64,000 nucleotides of DNA from Leucogyrophana mollusca (GCA_021014945.1 MU266331.1:124001-188000); one strand, 5' to 3'; positions 23,032-36,300 are shown, numbered from the stretch's first letter. Translations and numbers: made by a program. The notes: generated from the sequence alone by a model not told the origin.

Positions 23032-25378
23032 TCAAAACGCAAAATGCGCTGCATTTTTGCGTCTTCCCGTCATGTACACAAATATCTGGCTCACAAAAAG
23101 ACCGACAGTAATGCCGATTGCGACTTGAATCATGCGGATCGCCAAGGCAAACCCAGTGCGGTATTGTTGGGCGGAACTTGTTTGGGTTGCAAGAAGGCCA
23201 CCTCCTAGCGCGATGCCAGACTACAACACACAACGGTTAGATGCAAACGATGACCAGAGAAAATGTGCTCACAGGGACCAAAAATAACACGCCAGTGACC
23301 ATAGACGTGAACGCGGTTCCACGAACAACCCGCGAGTAGACGTTTCCCAACATCCCAATGACCAGGGCACCAGCCGCAGACACGATGTCACCCCGGCCAG
23401 GCAATGCCGTTTCAACTAGCCGATTGGCAGCGAAAGCACAGCAGGAGAACGTTACCATGACAAGGAGCTGCCAGCTGCGTACCGATTGCAGGTTGGCGAG
23501 AGACGAGCAAATAGAGTAGATCGGCACAAGGAAGAACAGTGTCCACCACGGCAAGGGCTGCCTAAACCATGGCCAACTGGGATCACGGTAGCACCCTGCG
23601 TGGGGAAATGAACAGGTTGCCCGAGATTAGCCAAAAGGGGCGGCGGGCAGCGTACCTCTTAGGATGTAACGATGGTCCACAATGGTGGAGTCCGCAAACC
23701 CAAACGTGCTGGCGCCATGGAGCGGGTAGGAGCCGTTGTGCGGAGTGAAGTTCCCGTGGAACATCTTGTAATTGGGAATGGAAGCACGCTGAAGTTCGCG
23801 ACGTGCAAATGGATTAACCACCAAGTATAGATCTGATCCAATGGTTAGACCGAATCCCTGTAATGATACATCAGAACTCGTCAGCACGGCGATTGAGAGT
23901 GAATACCAGGAAGAGCGTGTAGATGATTGAGTACACCATTCGTACAGACCCAGAAAGCATATTTCTGGAGGTCAGTTCGAGTGCACTCATCACTGAGAAG
24001 GCCGTGGGTTTAGTTTGGTGCAATTAAACAGGAACAGCGGATAGCTTACGAATAGTGAAGCCCGGAAGAATGAGGACGACGCCTGCAGAAGAAACTGCGT
24101 TGTAACAGAACAAGTTTCCTGGTATGGTGCCCAACGCTCTTGCTACGAAAGACACAATGATAGAGACCGAGATTCTGGCGGATAGCACTGTCGATTAGCA
24201 GACCCATGATACCCATGAGTCAAAACACTCACTCGTAAACATTCGCGTACATGGCACTCTTGGCAGCAGCATTGAGGCCGAGGTATTGTAGTACGCATGC
24301 ACAGAAACCGCTGATCCACATATCAATAATAGAACCTCCGAAAGCCAGAACACAGATGGTCGACGCGCAGACAAAGGCCAGGAGACACCTGATCCCGAGA
24401 GAGTAAAGCGGCGGTGCGAGTAAAAGCCTTTTAAGGCCTCTTGTACCTTCCTCAACAGTCATTTTGTCGTGGAGAACTTTGCGATAGATCAGATGCACCT
24501 CGTGAAGATTGGTCAATGCGATCCGACCGTTGGCTTTGACGAAGTGAGTTTCTACGGAAGCTTTGTCTTCATCACCAAATGTGACGATGATAACGCCTGG
24601 AATATGTACAAAGGCAGCCTTGGCATCGAGTATTTCGGAGGCAGAAGTGAGCTGAGATTCGATACGGTGGGAAGGTGCGCCAAAAGCAAGCAAGGATTTC
24701 GCGAGTTTGATCATGAACTTGCGCCTTTTCTCCATGTCTAGGCGGCAATTAGGCTGAATAGTTGACGTACGACTGTGATCTAAGTCACGCACCCTGGACG
24801 TGTCTCTTGATCGAGGAGGGGTTCTTTGGCTTCCTCATGACGTTCGGACGAAGTTTGCCCCCTTGATAAAAGTTATCGGGTCCGCTACCAGACTCCTCCA
24901 TATCGCGCAGCTTTCCTACTTCCACAACAGATCCAGATGAGTCTGGATGGTGATCAGAAACTAGGGGCTCCATTGGTATGAAGAAACTAGGCTTGTTTGA
25001 TTTAGGGTCAGAAGCCTCTGCGTCTTCGAATAGACCATCGTCTAGGGGGGGCCGTTCGCGTCGACCAAAACTCATCAAAGCAGAAACGACACTTGATTTT
25101 CTTCTAGAGGTGCTTCTCCCATCTTCGAGCTCGCTGAAGGTACGTGCGATTTCGAGTGCTTCGGGGGCGTCTTCATCCTGGTCACCGAACCTGGGTGGTG
25201 CACCCTGACCTAACGAGGCACTTTCTAGGGGCTCGGTTATATTTTGTGAGCCAGCGTCTGGCCTTTCAGAGGAGTAGGAGCCAGTCGGGCAACTCGGGAC
25301 GTCCCACTTCCTCCGGGTCCCATTGCTTGGGGGGAATTCGGCTTGGGATTGCACCGAACGAAAGGGATTACCGGACAT
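23032..25378 (-). CDS. PRM10: ThrE/Prm10-family multipass membrane protein
   Basis: Integral membrane protein of the ThrE (DUF1212) family, whose yeast member is the pheromone-regulated Prm10; bacterial ThrE exports threonine. Start at 25378 (MSGNPFRSVQSQ) leads into about 195 disordered, Ser-rich residues. The conserved cytosolic ThrE block follows (MIKLAKSLLAFGAPSHRIE, FVHIPGVIIVTFGDEDKA, LTNLHEVHLIYRKVLHDKM). Two sets of hydrophobic segments come next: LYSLGIRCLLAFVCASTICVLAF, then after introns LPWWTLFFLVPIYSICSSL and SAAGALVIGMLGN. The last exon runs to ...YMTGRRKNAAHFAF with a stop at 23032-23034. Introns are about 50-60 nt; exon edges beyond the first (ending near 24797) are approximate. 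No pheromone-response element (ACAAAGGG) was found upstream. Substrate is unknown. Confidence 0.85.
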
Positions 25379-25874
25379 TGCACAATAGTGTGTGTTAAGG
25401 CACGGCGCTCTGGAAGATACGCTAGTTCAGGCGAAAGAAACAGTCACCTAACCTCATTTCATATGAGACCGATGGCGACTCTAACCACCAAGGACCATCC
25501 AGTCGAGTTTATAACCCTGCCACTCAGGCACCAAGGCTGGCTGACAGGTACCTTGTCGTTATGAGGATGGATACAATCAAATCAGGTGGGCTCACTCACC
25601 AGTGTTAGCATCGGCGTGATTGTGTAGTCGAGAACCAGGCCAATTGTCAGTTTTGCAGCGCGACCAGGTGGGAAGTGTGAAACAAGATGTATACATATGA
25701 AAACTGCAATGTGTCGAATGGATGATACAGTGCGGGGATTGCTGAGGCGTAAAAGGACATAAAAAAGTACATAAGAAGTAGCAGTCGTACAACGGAAGAT
25801 GAAAACAAGGAAGGTCATTGAGGTATAACAAACAACAGATCCCATGAGACCGCGAACATACACTTGCAATTTAT
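25379..25874. promoter_or_regulatory. Promoter region of the ThrE/Prm10 gene
   Basis: About 500 bp between two minus-strand genes. A TATAAA on the minus strand at 25508-25513 sits about 130 bp before the Prm10-like start. The rest is AT-rich, and the ORFs in it (25582-25881 minus, 25343-25564 plus) show no family features. Confidence 0.4.
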
Positions 25875-28800
25875 TTACCAAATCTGGGGAGCAGGTGGCA
25901 GGTAGTCAGCGGGTAACAGGAATGCGTCCATGCCTTGCTGGGAGAATGAGTTTCCGCCGAGACTTTGATCTGATATCCACACAGGAAGCTGCTCGTTCGC
26001 GGTCATCTCGAATCCGCGCCATATGCTGTCGACATCTGCACCGTGCTGTGGCACCATCCCCATCTGCACTTGATGCATGGTTTCAGGACTCGAGAAAGAG
26101 GGGTCGTAGGTGGGAGAGAACGTTTCTGGGTTTCTCGGGGCTTGCATCCCGGGTTGCGGGTCAATCGCCATCGACATAGGTCGATGAGGGTCACGGGAGA
26201 TCTTTGGCGATCGAGATGATGATGCAGCCTTGCGTTTCTTTGCTCTCTTTAGCATCAACTGAAGGGTTATTGCGTAACGTTTTCCCGGAACTGCGAACAA
26301 ACGTTAGGTAGAGGCGAGAACACCTGGGGAGAGGCACGAACTTTGGGCCATAAGACCGGCTAGTCGTTCGACTTGACCTCTGATATCTTGCATATCACAG
26401 TCGTTCGGGCTAAAAGAAAATCATAAATCGTGATGATCGGAGATGTTGCTCAGTGAGAACTTACAATAGACGAGCTAATCGCAACAAGAACGACGCAGCA
26501 AACGTGGCCGTTGCGTGCGTGTAATGAACAGCTGCAATTCGGCAACTCGGTGCTGTGCTTGTCATACACATATATTACGGAAACGTACCATATTTCATGC
26601 CCTCGCTGTAAGACGGAGAATTCACTGTGATATCCAAGCCCTGCCGCGCGATCTGAATAGAACGCATAGCCAGGTCTTTCTGAGCTTTGGGGAGTTTTTG
26701 AGCATCTTCGGGCCCATTGATACCTCGGAGTGCTGTCGCATTATGGAAGAGCTCGGCGTGTAAATGTTGTATTTGAAGGCTCTGTCGGTAAAATGCTGCG
26801 AGATGCGAAGTTAGTCGGTGTGATGTTGCGTGTGGCGAGGTGCGGCCGTACCTGCGTCCTCGTACTTCTGCGAAAATGCGTGATCCCAGGTTTTGTACCA
26901 GTTTTGGAACTCAGAATCGGCTTGCTGAATGACCCCGAAGGTGCTCTCGTCAACAGGCCTTTCGAATGGCGAGAGTTGGTTGTGCACTCTCTCACGAATG
27001 GCCATCAGTTCCACTGTCGACACGAGCCGCATGTCGTCCTCGATGGCCAGAGGGTGCTGTAACAAAAGGCGACATTGCCATATACTTTCATCATCCTTGA
27101 GAATAGCTGGACGACCAGTTCCGTATGATAACCTAGAGGCTCCATGAAAATAAGTATTACTGGAGAGATCACGTTACTTACTGATGCTCGAAGAGATACA
27201 GACAAAACCAAGTGCGCGATGCATTGACGAGTTCCCGGTCTTCCGAGCCGTCTGATGTTTTGTTTTTGCTCTGCATACGTCGGAGAAGTTTCGGCCATGC
27301 TTTGTGCATAGCTGAAAAGGACATGTTTCAGCAGTGTTATCGGAGCTGACTAAAGATGTCAAACTCACAAAGCTCCATTGCCATTCGCACTGCATGACCG
27401 CCACTCAACCACCCGTTATCAGACCAACCAGATACAAGGACTGGCTCAATATCAGACTATGATGTGCAAGTATATTTGTGGAAGCAAACGTACTCATGGC
27501 TTGAACGGCCTCAACACGAGTAACCGGTGCGAATAGAGTTGCACAAGATATGGCTTGAACAGCTTCCAGACAGCGAGAGTGAGTTTCACTTGGCTTGCCT
27601 GAAACCGATGATCAGTTTGCGGGAACGGTATGAAGTCGGCCCGCTCACCTCCACCGTCTCGCACGCGAGCAGCAACCATACATATTGCATCAACAGCAAA
27701 TGGAGAGCGCTCATGAAGTGCATCGTAGGTATCGACGTTAGAATCGAAAACGGGAAGGAATGTAGAGCAGCCTTGGTAAAATCTGAGGAACGAGACCATT
27801 CAGCAACCATGACACATTTTAGTACACAAACTGCCTTACATCCTGAATAGCTCCCGGGCCTCAGCCTCCGAAATGATATTTTTCGTGACCACTGTGATCA
27901 TAGCGTGAATAAAGGTGCTCAGCACCGTGTGAGAATTAATAGCTACCATCCGGAAATATCAATCCACGAGGAACTTTGTGGCGAATTTTTCTTCTCTTTG
28001 TAGGTCTGGACTGTCTTTCTGGAGAAGGAGTCCTAGCTCTGCTTTGAGGTTCGCTACTTGCCTCGCCATTCTCCTAAACCGAAGAAGAAGAGTTCAATTT
28101 GATACATTACGGCAAGCAACACGAGGTCCACTGACCTTGGCAGCTCGTTCGATGGCCACATCGGCCAGACCTCTCAAAACTTCCCAAGGGGCGACCAAAC
28201 CCGAAGCAGGCAGCTCGCCATTGTCATCTTCTTCAATGTCCGTCGAATCAGCGCTTGTGACATTTGAGGAAGGTGGGGCCGTGCGTTTGGATCCCGAAGG
28301 CGTCGGGACACCGTAATTCCTCTGCATTTGCCGCTGATGCTGTGAGGGGTCAACGGAACCGTAACGAGCCGACGACATGTGGCCTTGTGAGTTCCCGCCC
28401 ATAGCTTGAATAGTAGAAAAAGGTGGTAGAACCGGTCCAGAAGGGGCTCCGCCAAACCCGTAAGTATGATTGGGAGATGTGGTATTGATATACGACGGCG
28501 GTAACTGAGGAGGATGGTAATCTCCGCCACTCGATGATATCGTGGACTGCGATACCGAGCTCCGTGAATGTCGCGAGGGTGCGCTCATCATCGGCGGAAG
28601 GGATCCATGACCGGACTGATATGCCGTCGGCGTCGCGGGCCCCGATTGCTGCATGTTGTGAAGGTCTCCCATGTGCGAACCATTGGGTCCGGCGGACATA
28701 GGAGGTGATCCCATGGACTGCACAGTCGGAGATTGAGTCGGGTACGTGGCTTGGGAGAAAGTAGAAGGGGAGCGGTTGTTGAAACTTGCTCCGCCTCTCA

Positions 28801-29332
28801 AGTGAGAAACGATTTCAAGGAGAGTGTTTTGTATGGTGGACTGTGACATTCGAATATCGGCGACATGGGCTTCAAGACTGCGTATACGCCTGAAAGGAGA
28901 AAAGATCGGCAACGCAAACCAAGAGTCTATGGCACTACTTACTCCAGGCCTGCTTCACCCGTGAGAGTAGCCTCTCTGGAGGGCTTTTCGAACAAGCATT
29001 CCAGCCCGGCATGTCGGCATCGCCTGCACGGAGGATTATCTGCACCTTCACAACGCATTTTTTGCTTCCGACAAGCATTCTGTGTTGTGTGCTGTCATCA
29101 AGGGTGGCTCGGTAGAGAAACGGAACCAACTTACACATGCGCCTGGCAATCCCGGAAAATTCATCAGTACGAGCGAGAGCGGATGCAGGTAATAGCACAT
29201 ACGGGGTACCCTATTCAGTGTCTTCACCACTGGTTTAACGTCTCGTTTGTCCGCCGACTTATTGGTATCGTTAGCACCGCCATCATCCTGTTTCTTAACG
29301 GATGCGCTGCCAGCGCCGTTGCTTCCATCCAT
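25875..29332 (-). CDS. Zn(II)2Cys6 fungal-specific transcription factor
   Basis: Nuclear regulator that binds DNA through a binuclear zinc cluster. Start at 29332 (MDGSNGAGSASVKKQ). The cluster CX2CX6CX7CX2CX6C spans residues 66-94 and is split by an intron right after the first Cys (exon 1 29135-29332, exon 2 28943-29079): GAC joined to NACRKQKMRCEG, then CRRCRHAGLEC. A short coiled coil follows (RIRSLEAHVADIRMS), then a Ser/Gly/Pro-rich region, then the middle-homology (fungal_trans) domain with EVLRGLADVAIERAA and FYQGCSTFLPVFD. The stop is at 25875 after PADYLPPAPQIW. Several introns lie in 26280-28130 with approximate borders. No metabolic gene cluster adjoins it, so its targets cannot be inferred. 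Confidence 0.88.
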
Positions 29333-31676
29333 GATAGAGATTGACCTCGCCTGGCCGCTATGAAATCCTGTAAGACTGGACTCCAGGACTAGCGATATGG
29401 CGAGCGAAGAGGATAAAAAGGATGGCTGAATGGAAGTCGGGTATAGCAGTTACCTCGATCTGAAGGTCGCTGGGAACACAAACATGGCCAAATAAATGGA
29501 CAAAATTCGTCAGATCAGCTTCGCAAATTCGCGAGCTCTGTATTTTGCGCTGATCCACCGAGCGGCAAAGCCAGCTGATTCGTGGTCCTCTATAGGCAAA
29601 TTCAACACCCCATAACCTTCGCAGATGCACGGCGCACGGCGTTGAGCCCCCCACATTCCTCAAATTGCCTCTCCATATCCTTTCGTCGGTCCCATTCAGT
29701 CAGCCCACGTTTGTTTGATGCCCCTCGCGCTCCTTTTATCCTCATGTTTCCACAAGAAAGGCCCCTGTGGGACATCATACTAAAATTGGCTGTTGACGTT
29801 TGACCGTGATGTTCATTGGAACGAAGCCATGGAAAGGTCACGGCACTATGGTCGTCATCGATGCACCCTTGATCAACGCAGGCGCTGCCAGAGGCGACTT
29901 TTGTTCGCACCGCAAGCGAGGCCGCCGCCCTCAAGTCAATTAAGTCGCTTAACTACCCGCAAGGCGTGATAGCGCCGGCGCTCACGAATAGCAACGCATG
30001 TGCCAATACTTGCCAGGTGTTGCTATGCTACTTGTCGATTGTGAGAGTCTTCTCTATCTTCTGTTCGGGGATTAATAGTGGCTTATGGCTGGCCCATGGC
30101 ACCTGCTTCAAAGGCTCAGACATATGCTCCCCGATGATTCACCGAAACCTCCAGAGTGCGAAGTTCAAAACATCCATTTCTGGGTTTTACCTGCAAGCTC
30201 AGCACCATTCCTTGTTGCGTCCATTTGTCTATCATGGGAACGGGAATACGGGTAGCCGTAATTTCCTTACCCTTTGAATGAAGCCGTCTAGAGACTATCG
30301 CAAACCCATCGCGCTCTGAATTCGACATGAGCACATCAAGTAAGCACAGAGCCAGAAAGTTATAGTACTAAACAAATCAGATAACCACGGCGTTACACGG
30401 ATTTGGAGTCGTACGGTGGTAAAGATACAGATGAGGAGCAGATAAGAAGAGGGCATCGATTGAGAGATATCGTCAAGCGCAGATATGTCGGCACTGGCAT
30501 GGATATGTCCTTCTCCTCCTGCGGCTAAGGATAAATGCCACGTTGACTTCCTGCCTTAACTTCCCGTCGAGGATCCTGCTCGTTTTGTACTCTCCTTCAG
30601 CATACGATATCAGCAGTAGCAGCCCGCATGACATCTGGTGTATGGTGTTTTTTTGCGCCGAACCCATCGCCTCTAGCTGCTGATTATTGGACTAATTAAC
30701 GAGTTGACGTGTGGAGGTAATAACATGTTGCAATGCACCTGAGGCTTGATATAGAATAGTCTATCGGACGCACTGACAAGCTTCCTGGCTGGCATCGCGA
30801 TTTCTGCTGGAGTAGGAAAGCTGTCCTTCTCGAAGAATGGAACCAGCACCTTTAGCTGATCAGGGGATATGCATTGCCGCCGGTGCACAACATGACACAG
30901 TAGCCGAGATCTGTCAAGACATCGCTTGGGCTCACGAACTTGCATTGTTTGCTTTTTGATGAACGAGCCTGCCTGAAGTGGAAGAGACCGCGAACCGCCA
31001 GTATTTTGTGGTGGGTCGAGGTCCATCGCTGGTTTATGACGCTTGCAAACTCGTTGTCATGGTGGACGACCGTTGGATCTGCCGCCGAAGCACCTACTGT
31101 TGCAGTGTGTCAAACAGTGGACGGTTTGCCTCACGGGAAGAACATTGGGCTTTTACAACAGACGGCTAGGTGTATATCATTCCACTTTTATCCTCAGAGG
31201 TGAGCCCCAGCGCAGGCGAATCGGACTCGACAAGTGGCACACCACGTCAGCACCGTGCCAGTTCCCCACTTTTGTAAATGCGATTTTTACTGGTTGGTGC
31301 CGATTTGCGGAGAATCGTCTAATAGGAGAAACAATCACAAGCGTGGCGGGAAATTACTTACTAGATTTGAGCACATTGAGCCGCTCAGCGTTTGACTAGA
31401 ATCGTGGCCGAGCTGCGCCGGCAGAGACCTTGGGTATCGGTAAAGAATCGTAGATATTCGCGGTATCAGTACAAAAGCATACAGATAGTGAGTAGTGAAT
31501 GAGTCCGGTCATGGCGTGAATGAAAAATTGAGTAAGGCGTAGTCAAGAAGGCGGGAGGGGCCGACTCGGAAGTGGTAATGTGGGGAACAGTAAGACTAGC
31601 AACTCAGGCGGTCATGGCGTTACAAGTACAAGCAATAAACTTTGTTGTCGGCAAGAGAAGTAGTCAGTTGCAATGT
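29333..31676. other. Long intergenic region left of the Helitron
   Basis: About 2.3 kb with no confident gene. It holds the Zn2Cys6 promoter at its left end, the homeobox-like fragment at 30673-31026, and probably the 5' terminus of the Helitron toward the right. I searched for an A/TC start but could not choose among many TC dinucleotides. ORFs at 29358-29663, 29602-29934, 29966-30277, 30116-30334 and 31043-31399 show no recognisable features. Confidence 0.4.
30673..31026 (-). pseudogene. Possible homeobox-derived fragment
   Basis: The minus-strand frame contains ISPDQLKVLVPFFEKDSFP followed by TPAEIAMPARKL. This follows the spacing of homeodomain helices 1 and 2 (QL..L...F then a Pro turn and LA..L). 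A donor-like GTCAGT follows the KL codons, and CAAGCCTCAG could be an acceptor, but the sequence after it does not encode helix 3 with WF.N.R. A frame further down (near 30640-30670) gives RRWVRRKKT, which keeps Trp and basic residues but lacks the invariant Asn. A TATA-like GATAAAAG lies near 31187. It could be a decayed homeobox gene, a gene whose exons I failed to join, or chance. Confidence 0.3.
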
Positions 31677-32834
31677 TTAGTGTTGAGTCTCCTTTCCTTT
31701 AGTTGTAACCTCTGTCGAGGGTCCAGCATCAAGGCGGCGGCGCTTGAATGGGCTCTCAGGCATGGGAGCGGGATCAGCGCGCACGATCAGTTCGCGCAAC
31801 ATAAGGTTGAAGACGTGCCGTTTTTCCTTTTTGATATAGTGATGGACGAGCGCCATGTGTACTTCAACAGTGGCTCCTCGAAGCGTTTCTTCATAGTCTT
31901 TGGGAGGAATGAGGAGTTTGTTCTTGTTCCAAGCGGGTAAGGGTTGAACGTCATGAGATGGGATGAGCTTTTCTAATGCATTTTGGCAGCGATTTTGGAC
32001 GGGCCACTGGGACATTTTGAAGTCCGGACCAAGATCGATCGGGGCATCTGAGTGAACAATGCAAAGTTAGCCTGCGGATATGATTGGGCAGACAGAAATT
32101 ACCTTGAATAGTGGCATTATTTTCCGATGTTTTGTCATGGCTGTCGTTAGACGGCGGAGCTGGTTTTTTCTAGTTACGAGGGAAGTGTGTGAGCGGATCA
32201 AGGTAGAAGAGGGATAGCGAAGGTTGACCTTGAACAACGAGTGAGAGAGTTTTATGGATTCATAGCCACCGGAAAACTGCATAACGCTGACGCTCTCATC
32301 GCCCTTTTCTTTGGTGATAAGTTTTTCGAATGCGCGTAAGTTTTTGAGAATGATGGGGTAGTCAGCTTGCGCGAATGTGAAGACGTCACATTGGTTGTGG
32401 ACAGCGATAAGGCGGCAGGATAATTTTGCATCCTCGAACTTGCCTTGAAAGTTGTTGGCAGGATTGTAGCTAGCATCGGGGGTGAAGTAGAAGTCATCCC
32501 TACTGATTTCGAATAAGCCACGGAGTATGAGTTCCTGGTGAGTGGTATGCTTCTTGACGAGTACATCGCCTCCACGGCCACCATGAAAATACTCAGCATG
32601 GTTAACTAAGTCAGGTGTAGCGGCGTAAATGCCATTGGGAGAGGTGTGGAGTTTGTTGAAAACAAAGTCGACGAAGCTGTCACGTGATTTGTTGGGAGGC
32701 GGTGTCGAAGGTTCGGCGGGGGAGTGAGACTGAGTAGTGGCCACAGTCTGAGCAGTGGAATTGATTTCGACCATATATGATTGCACAGTGGAAGGTAGAT
32801 GTTTGAATGAAGAACGTTTCGGGTTGATGGGCAC
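31677..32834 (-). CDS. Helitron companion protein of unknown function
   Basis: Not recognised. Three exons with checked phases (32229-32834, 32103-32169, 31677-32047) give 347 residues from the start MPINPKRSSFKHL. The first 60 residues are Ser/Thr/Pro-rich. A mixed alpha/beta region of about 140 residues follows (YAATPDLVNHAEYFHGGRGG, FYFTPDASYNPANNFQG, LSCRLIAVHNQCDVF). After an acidic, Asp/Asn-rich linker comes a helical C-terminal block (VEVHMALVHHYIKKEKRHVF) and a basic FKRRRLD cluster that could be a nuclear signal. No signal peptide or membrane segment is visible. It is divergent from the Rep/helicase gene with shared upstream sequence, so co-expression is likely. A single-strand-DNA-binding or targeting role, as RPA-like proteins play in plant Helitrons, is a guess from context only. 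Confidence 0.7.
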
Positions 32835-33346
32835 TCGTTTTATATATGTTGATGCGTGAACAGAATGGTGATGTCAGCGGATGCATTGTTGCGTATTTGC
32901 ATGGGGGCAGTGAGCAGCATCACCTTAATCAGTTGGTCTAAGTCGTGGTCATGTGTGTTTGCAAGAATTGAAAAAGGGAGATACAGGGAAGGTGACATTT
33001 ATCGACAGGTTCCAGATATTGTTTTTGAAAGTCAGGGTCTGAACGTACGACAAGCATTATCATTGCAATGAAAGTAGTTAGCCTGTCGGCCACGAAGCAC
33101 AGAGGGCAACCCGACGGAATCGGTGATACTTGCATAAGGAAAATGGCTGAACATTATGTGTGAGCTTTTGGGGGGGAAACGTGCCAGGCTAGGACAAGAA
33201 AGTGTGCGGTACCTTGACAAAAGCCAGAGCTAAACAGAAAGGCTTCAGTCCGCGGATTGTGGGGGGGATGGGGTTATGGGCAATCCGGTGAAGGGGAAAT
33301 ATTCAGGTGGCTTACTTCGAATTCTTGTTCCGTCTTTTAGTCCACA
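32835..33346. promoter_or_regulatory. Bidirectional promoter inside the Helitron
   Basis: 512 bp between the divergent starts at 32834 and 33347. It contains a TTTATATATG stretch at about 32839-32849, right by the companion ATG, and G-runs near 33170 and 33260 (seven Gs each). No ORF in it looks coding. Shared use by both genes is inferred from the geometry. Confidence 0.5.
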
Positions 33347-36300
33347 ATGCCCACACAGTACACACGAGAGATCGTAGGTGATTTGTCAAAGGAAGAACTT
33401 GTGAAAGCCGTACCCAAAGGAACATTTTCTCGTGGTCTTCGTCATGTGGGGTGGGGGAAAATTATCGAAATAATCTCTGGGCTTCCAAACGACGTACGGG
33501 ATGCGATTAGACGAGCAGCAGATGAGAAGAAAAAGAACCGGGTTCAAAATCGGCTTAGAAGGGATATAACCAAATATGCCGCAGCTCAGGACAGCAATCA
33601 TGGCGTCGCAGAGAGAGATGATGCTGAAAATGTGGTGGGAGATGATCGCGACCATTCAAAATTCATGGAGGTGCCTACAGAGTGGCAAGAGATGGCATGC
33701 TTTCGAGCTTTTCGTGAGGCGACATCCAACAAGGCACTTGCACGTTCAGTGTGTATTATATGCGGGCGTGAAATGATGAGTGATGAAGGTGCCAGTGCAT
33801 TCAATGATCTTGGGTGGATTTCCACTCACGTATAGTTTTTATATCAGGAGAAACACGGAAAGTCCTGAGCATTCCAAACATCAGGCAAAAGTTGCGACCC
33901 GAAGTTCCAAATTCGTCCCACGTGTTATGGGAAGAGCTGTTGCTCGTGCATGAAACCATCAGAGGGCAGGGAACAGCGGCCACAGGATGGGCGTGTTTCG
34001 AATGTTGCCGGTCATTGGCAGCAGATTCATTGCCAAAGTTTGCGCTCGCAAACAACATGTGGATCGGTGATGTTCCCCCTCAGCTTGCCAATTTATCATT
34101 ACCGGAAGAACTCCTCATATCGCGGTATTTTCCACGGTGCTACATTGTCAAATTATATCCCAAGGATAGCCACAGTGGAACGCATCCCGATCATCTCCAG
34201 CGCGGTATTTTGGGCAATGTTTCACTGTACAACATGAACATGGATGCTGTTGCGCGCATGCTCGAAGGTCAGCTCCTGCCACAGCCTGCAGCAGTACTGG
34301 CATCTGTCCTTGCCATCACATATGTGGGGACGAAGAAGCTACCAAAGACATGGTTAAAGTCAACATTTCGTGTTCGCCGGCGTGTCGTATATGAAGCACT
34401 CATCTGGTTGAAGAAAAACAATCCTATTTTTGCCGACATCGAGATATCGGGTGAACGGCTCAATGGCTTACCAGAAGACGATGTCCCAGATGAAATAACG
34501 TCTGTCATGCACCAGGAGATGGCTGAGGGTGTTAATCAGGAAGGCGAAGGTTATGTGCCAGAAACGGCAGAAGAGCCTACAAGTGAAGACCTTGATGATG
34601 AAGGTGCAGTTCAAGCACACTGTAAAGCGACATATAGAAGTTAGCAACTGATCATTATCCAGGAGCCGACGTCATACCTTTGAAGTTTTTGGGCATTACA
34701 GACACCAATCTCAACAAAGTGCCACTGGATGATCTGATGAAGTATGCGTTGACAAATATGGATGATGAATCAAAGGAGGGGGGGTATGTTGTGCGTCACA
34801 GCCGCTTACCTGTGTCAGATTTTGGAAAGTGGCAAGCAGATGACGGCTCTAATGGCACTGCGCTGCAAGTGAATCCCCTTGCTGCTGCATATCCAAAGCT
34901 ATTTCCATATGGCGTAGGAGGAATTGAGGCCGATCACAACAAAACAGTTGGTTTTGATGAACATATCCGATGGGCACTTCAATACTACGATCGGCGGTTT
35001 CGTTTGCATCATTCATTCCTGTTTGTTGCATTCGGTATCCATCAGAAACGCGAAGCCTTACGTTCAGCTCGGATTCAAATGCGCCGACGTGATTTCGAGC
35101 ACGATGCTATTGCTATTGGTTCATTGACAGTTGCAGATCTGAAGCAGGCAGAGAAGGAGGAAGCGTCTCACCTCCCAATTTCTAATCCACGGGTTCGGCT
35201 GCTGCGGAAACACGTATTCAATTCAAGTGGGCGGGTGAAAGGATCGGACAATTCACGTGCAACTTACCGGGGTCAAATTTGGGGGACATCGCTCATACTA
35301 CGAGGTCCAGTCGTATGGATTACCATTAATCCCAGCGACACACACGATCCAGTGGCCCAGGTCTTCGCAGGGGAGAATATTGATATGGATCAATTTTTCG
35401 CTACAGGAGGTCCAGATAGTGATCGAAGGGCGAGAAACATTGCAAGGGATCCATACGCTGCAGCAAAATACTTTTTCTTCATCATCAATGCTGTCCTCCG
35501 AAGTCTCTTCCAGGTCGAGGTCGTGGCCAATCGAGTTCACAGCAAGATGGGGATTTTGGGACTTATAAGCGCCTATTTCGGTGTTATTGAGGCCCAAGGT
35601 CGTGGCACACTGCACACACATATGAAGATATGGCTCTGTCATACACCAAATATGATCCAAATGGGCGACCTGTTGCAAAGCCAGGAATTTCGAGATCGTA
35701 TGTGCGAATATATGCGACACAATATTCGAGCGCACCTAGATGGATTGACTGAGGAGGAAATATCAAAAACACGAAAAGAAACTCAGCTACCTTATTCCCG
35801 TCCACCGAACCCCAGCATGCCTGGCTGGAAGGAGGAGATGAACAATGTCGAAAGACGTGTTGTTCGTGCACAACAAGTCCACGTTTGCACCAAGGCTACA
35901 TGTCTCAAATTTAATGGACACGGTCGATTAGTCTGCAAAAGACATGCACCATGGGAGTTGTCTGCAGAGAACTATGTCAATGAATTCGGGAAATGGAAGC
36001 CAAAACGTACCTATGGCTTTCTCAATAATTGGTGTCCTGGAATTTCGACAACGCTCTGTTGCAATAACGATATCAAGCTAATCACCAATGGTCGCGATAC
36101 GAAAGATATGGCATGGTACACAACAGACTATCAGACGAAGAAGCAGAACAAGAACAACAACGTATCTGCGTTGATGGCACAAACATTGGTGTACCACCAG
36201 GAGCATTCAGATCACACTCAAGGTCTATTGGATCGCAATCGATTGTTGTTGTTTCGATGCCAGCATTCCATTAATAGAGAGATGGAACTGTCTGGACCTC

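Noticed and set aside
29135..29205. An intron between LNR and GAC in exon 1 of the Zn2Cys6 gene
   Set aside because: A GT donor and an AG acceptor exist, but removing the segment shifts the frame away from the zinc-cluster Cys, so the exon was left continuous.
29966..30334. Small ORFs on both strands in the long intergenic region
   Set aside because: Composition is like translated non-coding DNA and no partner exons were found.
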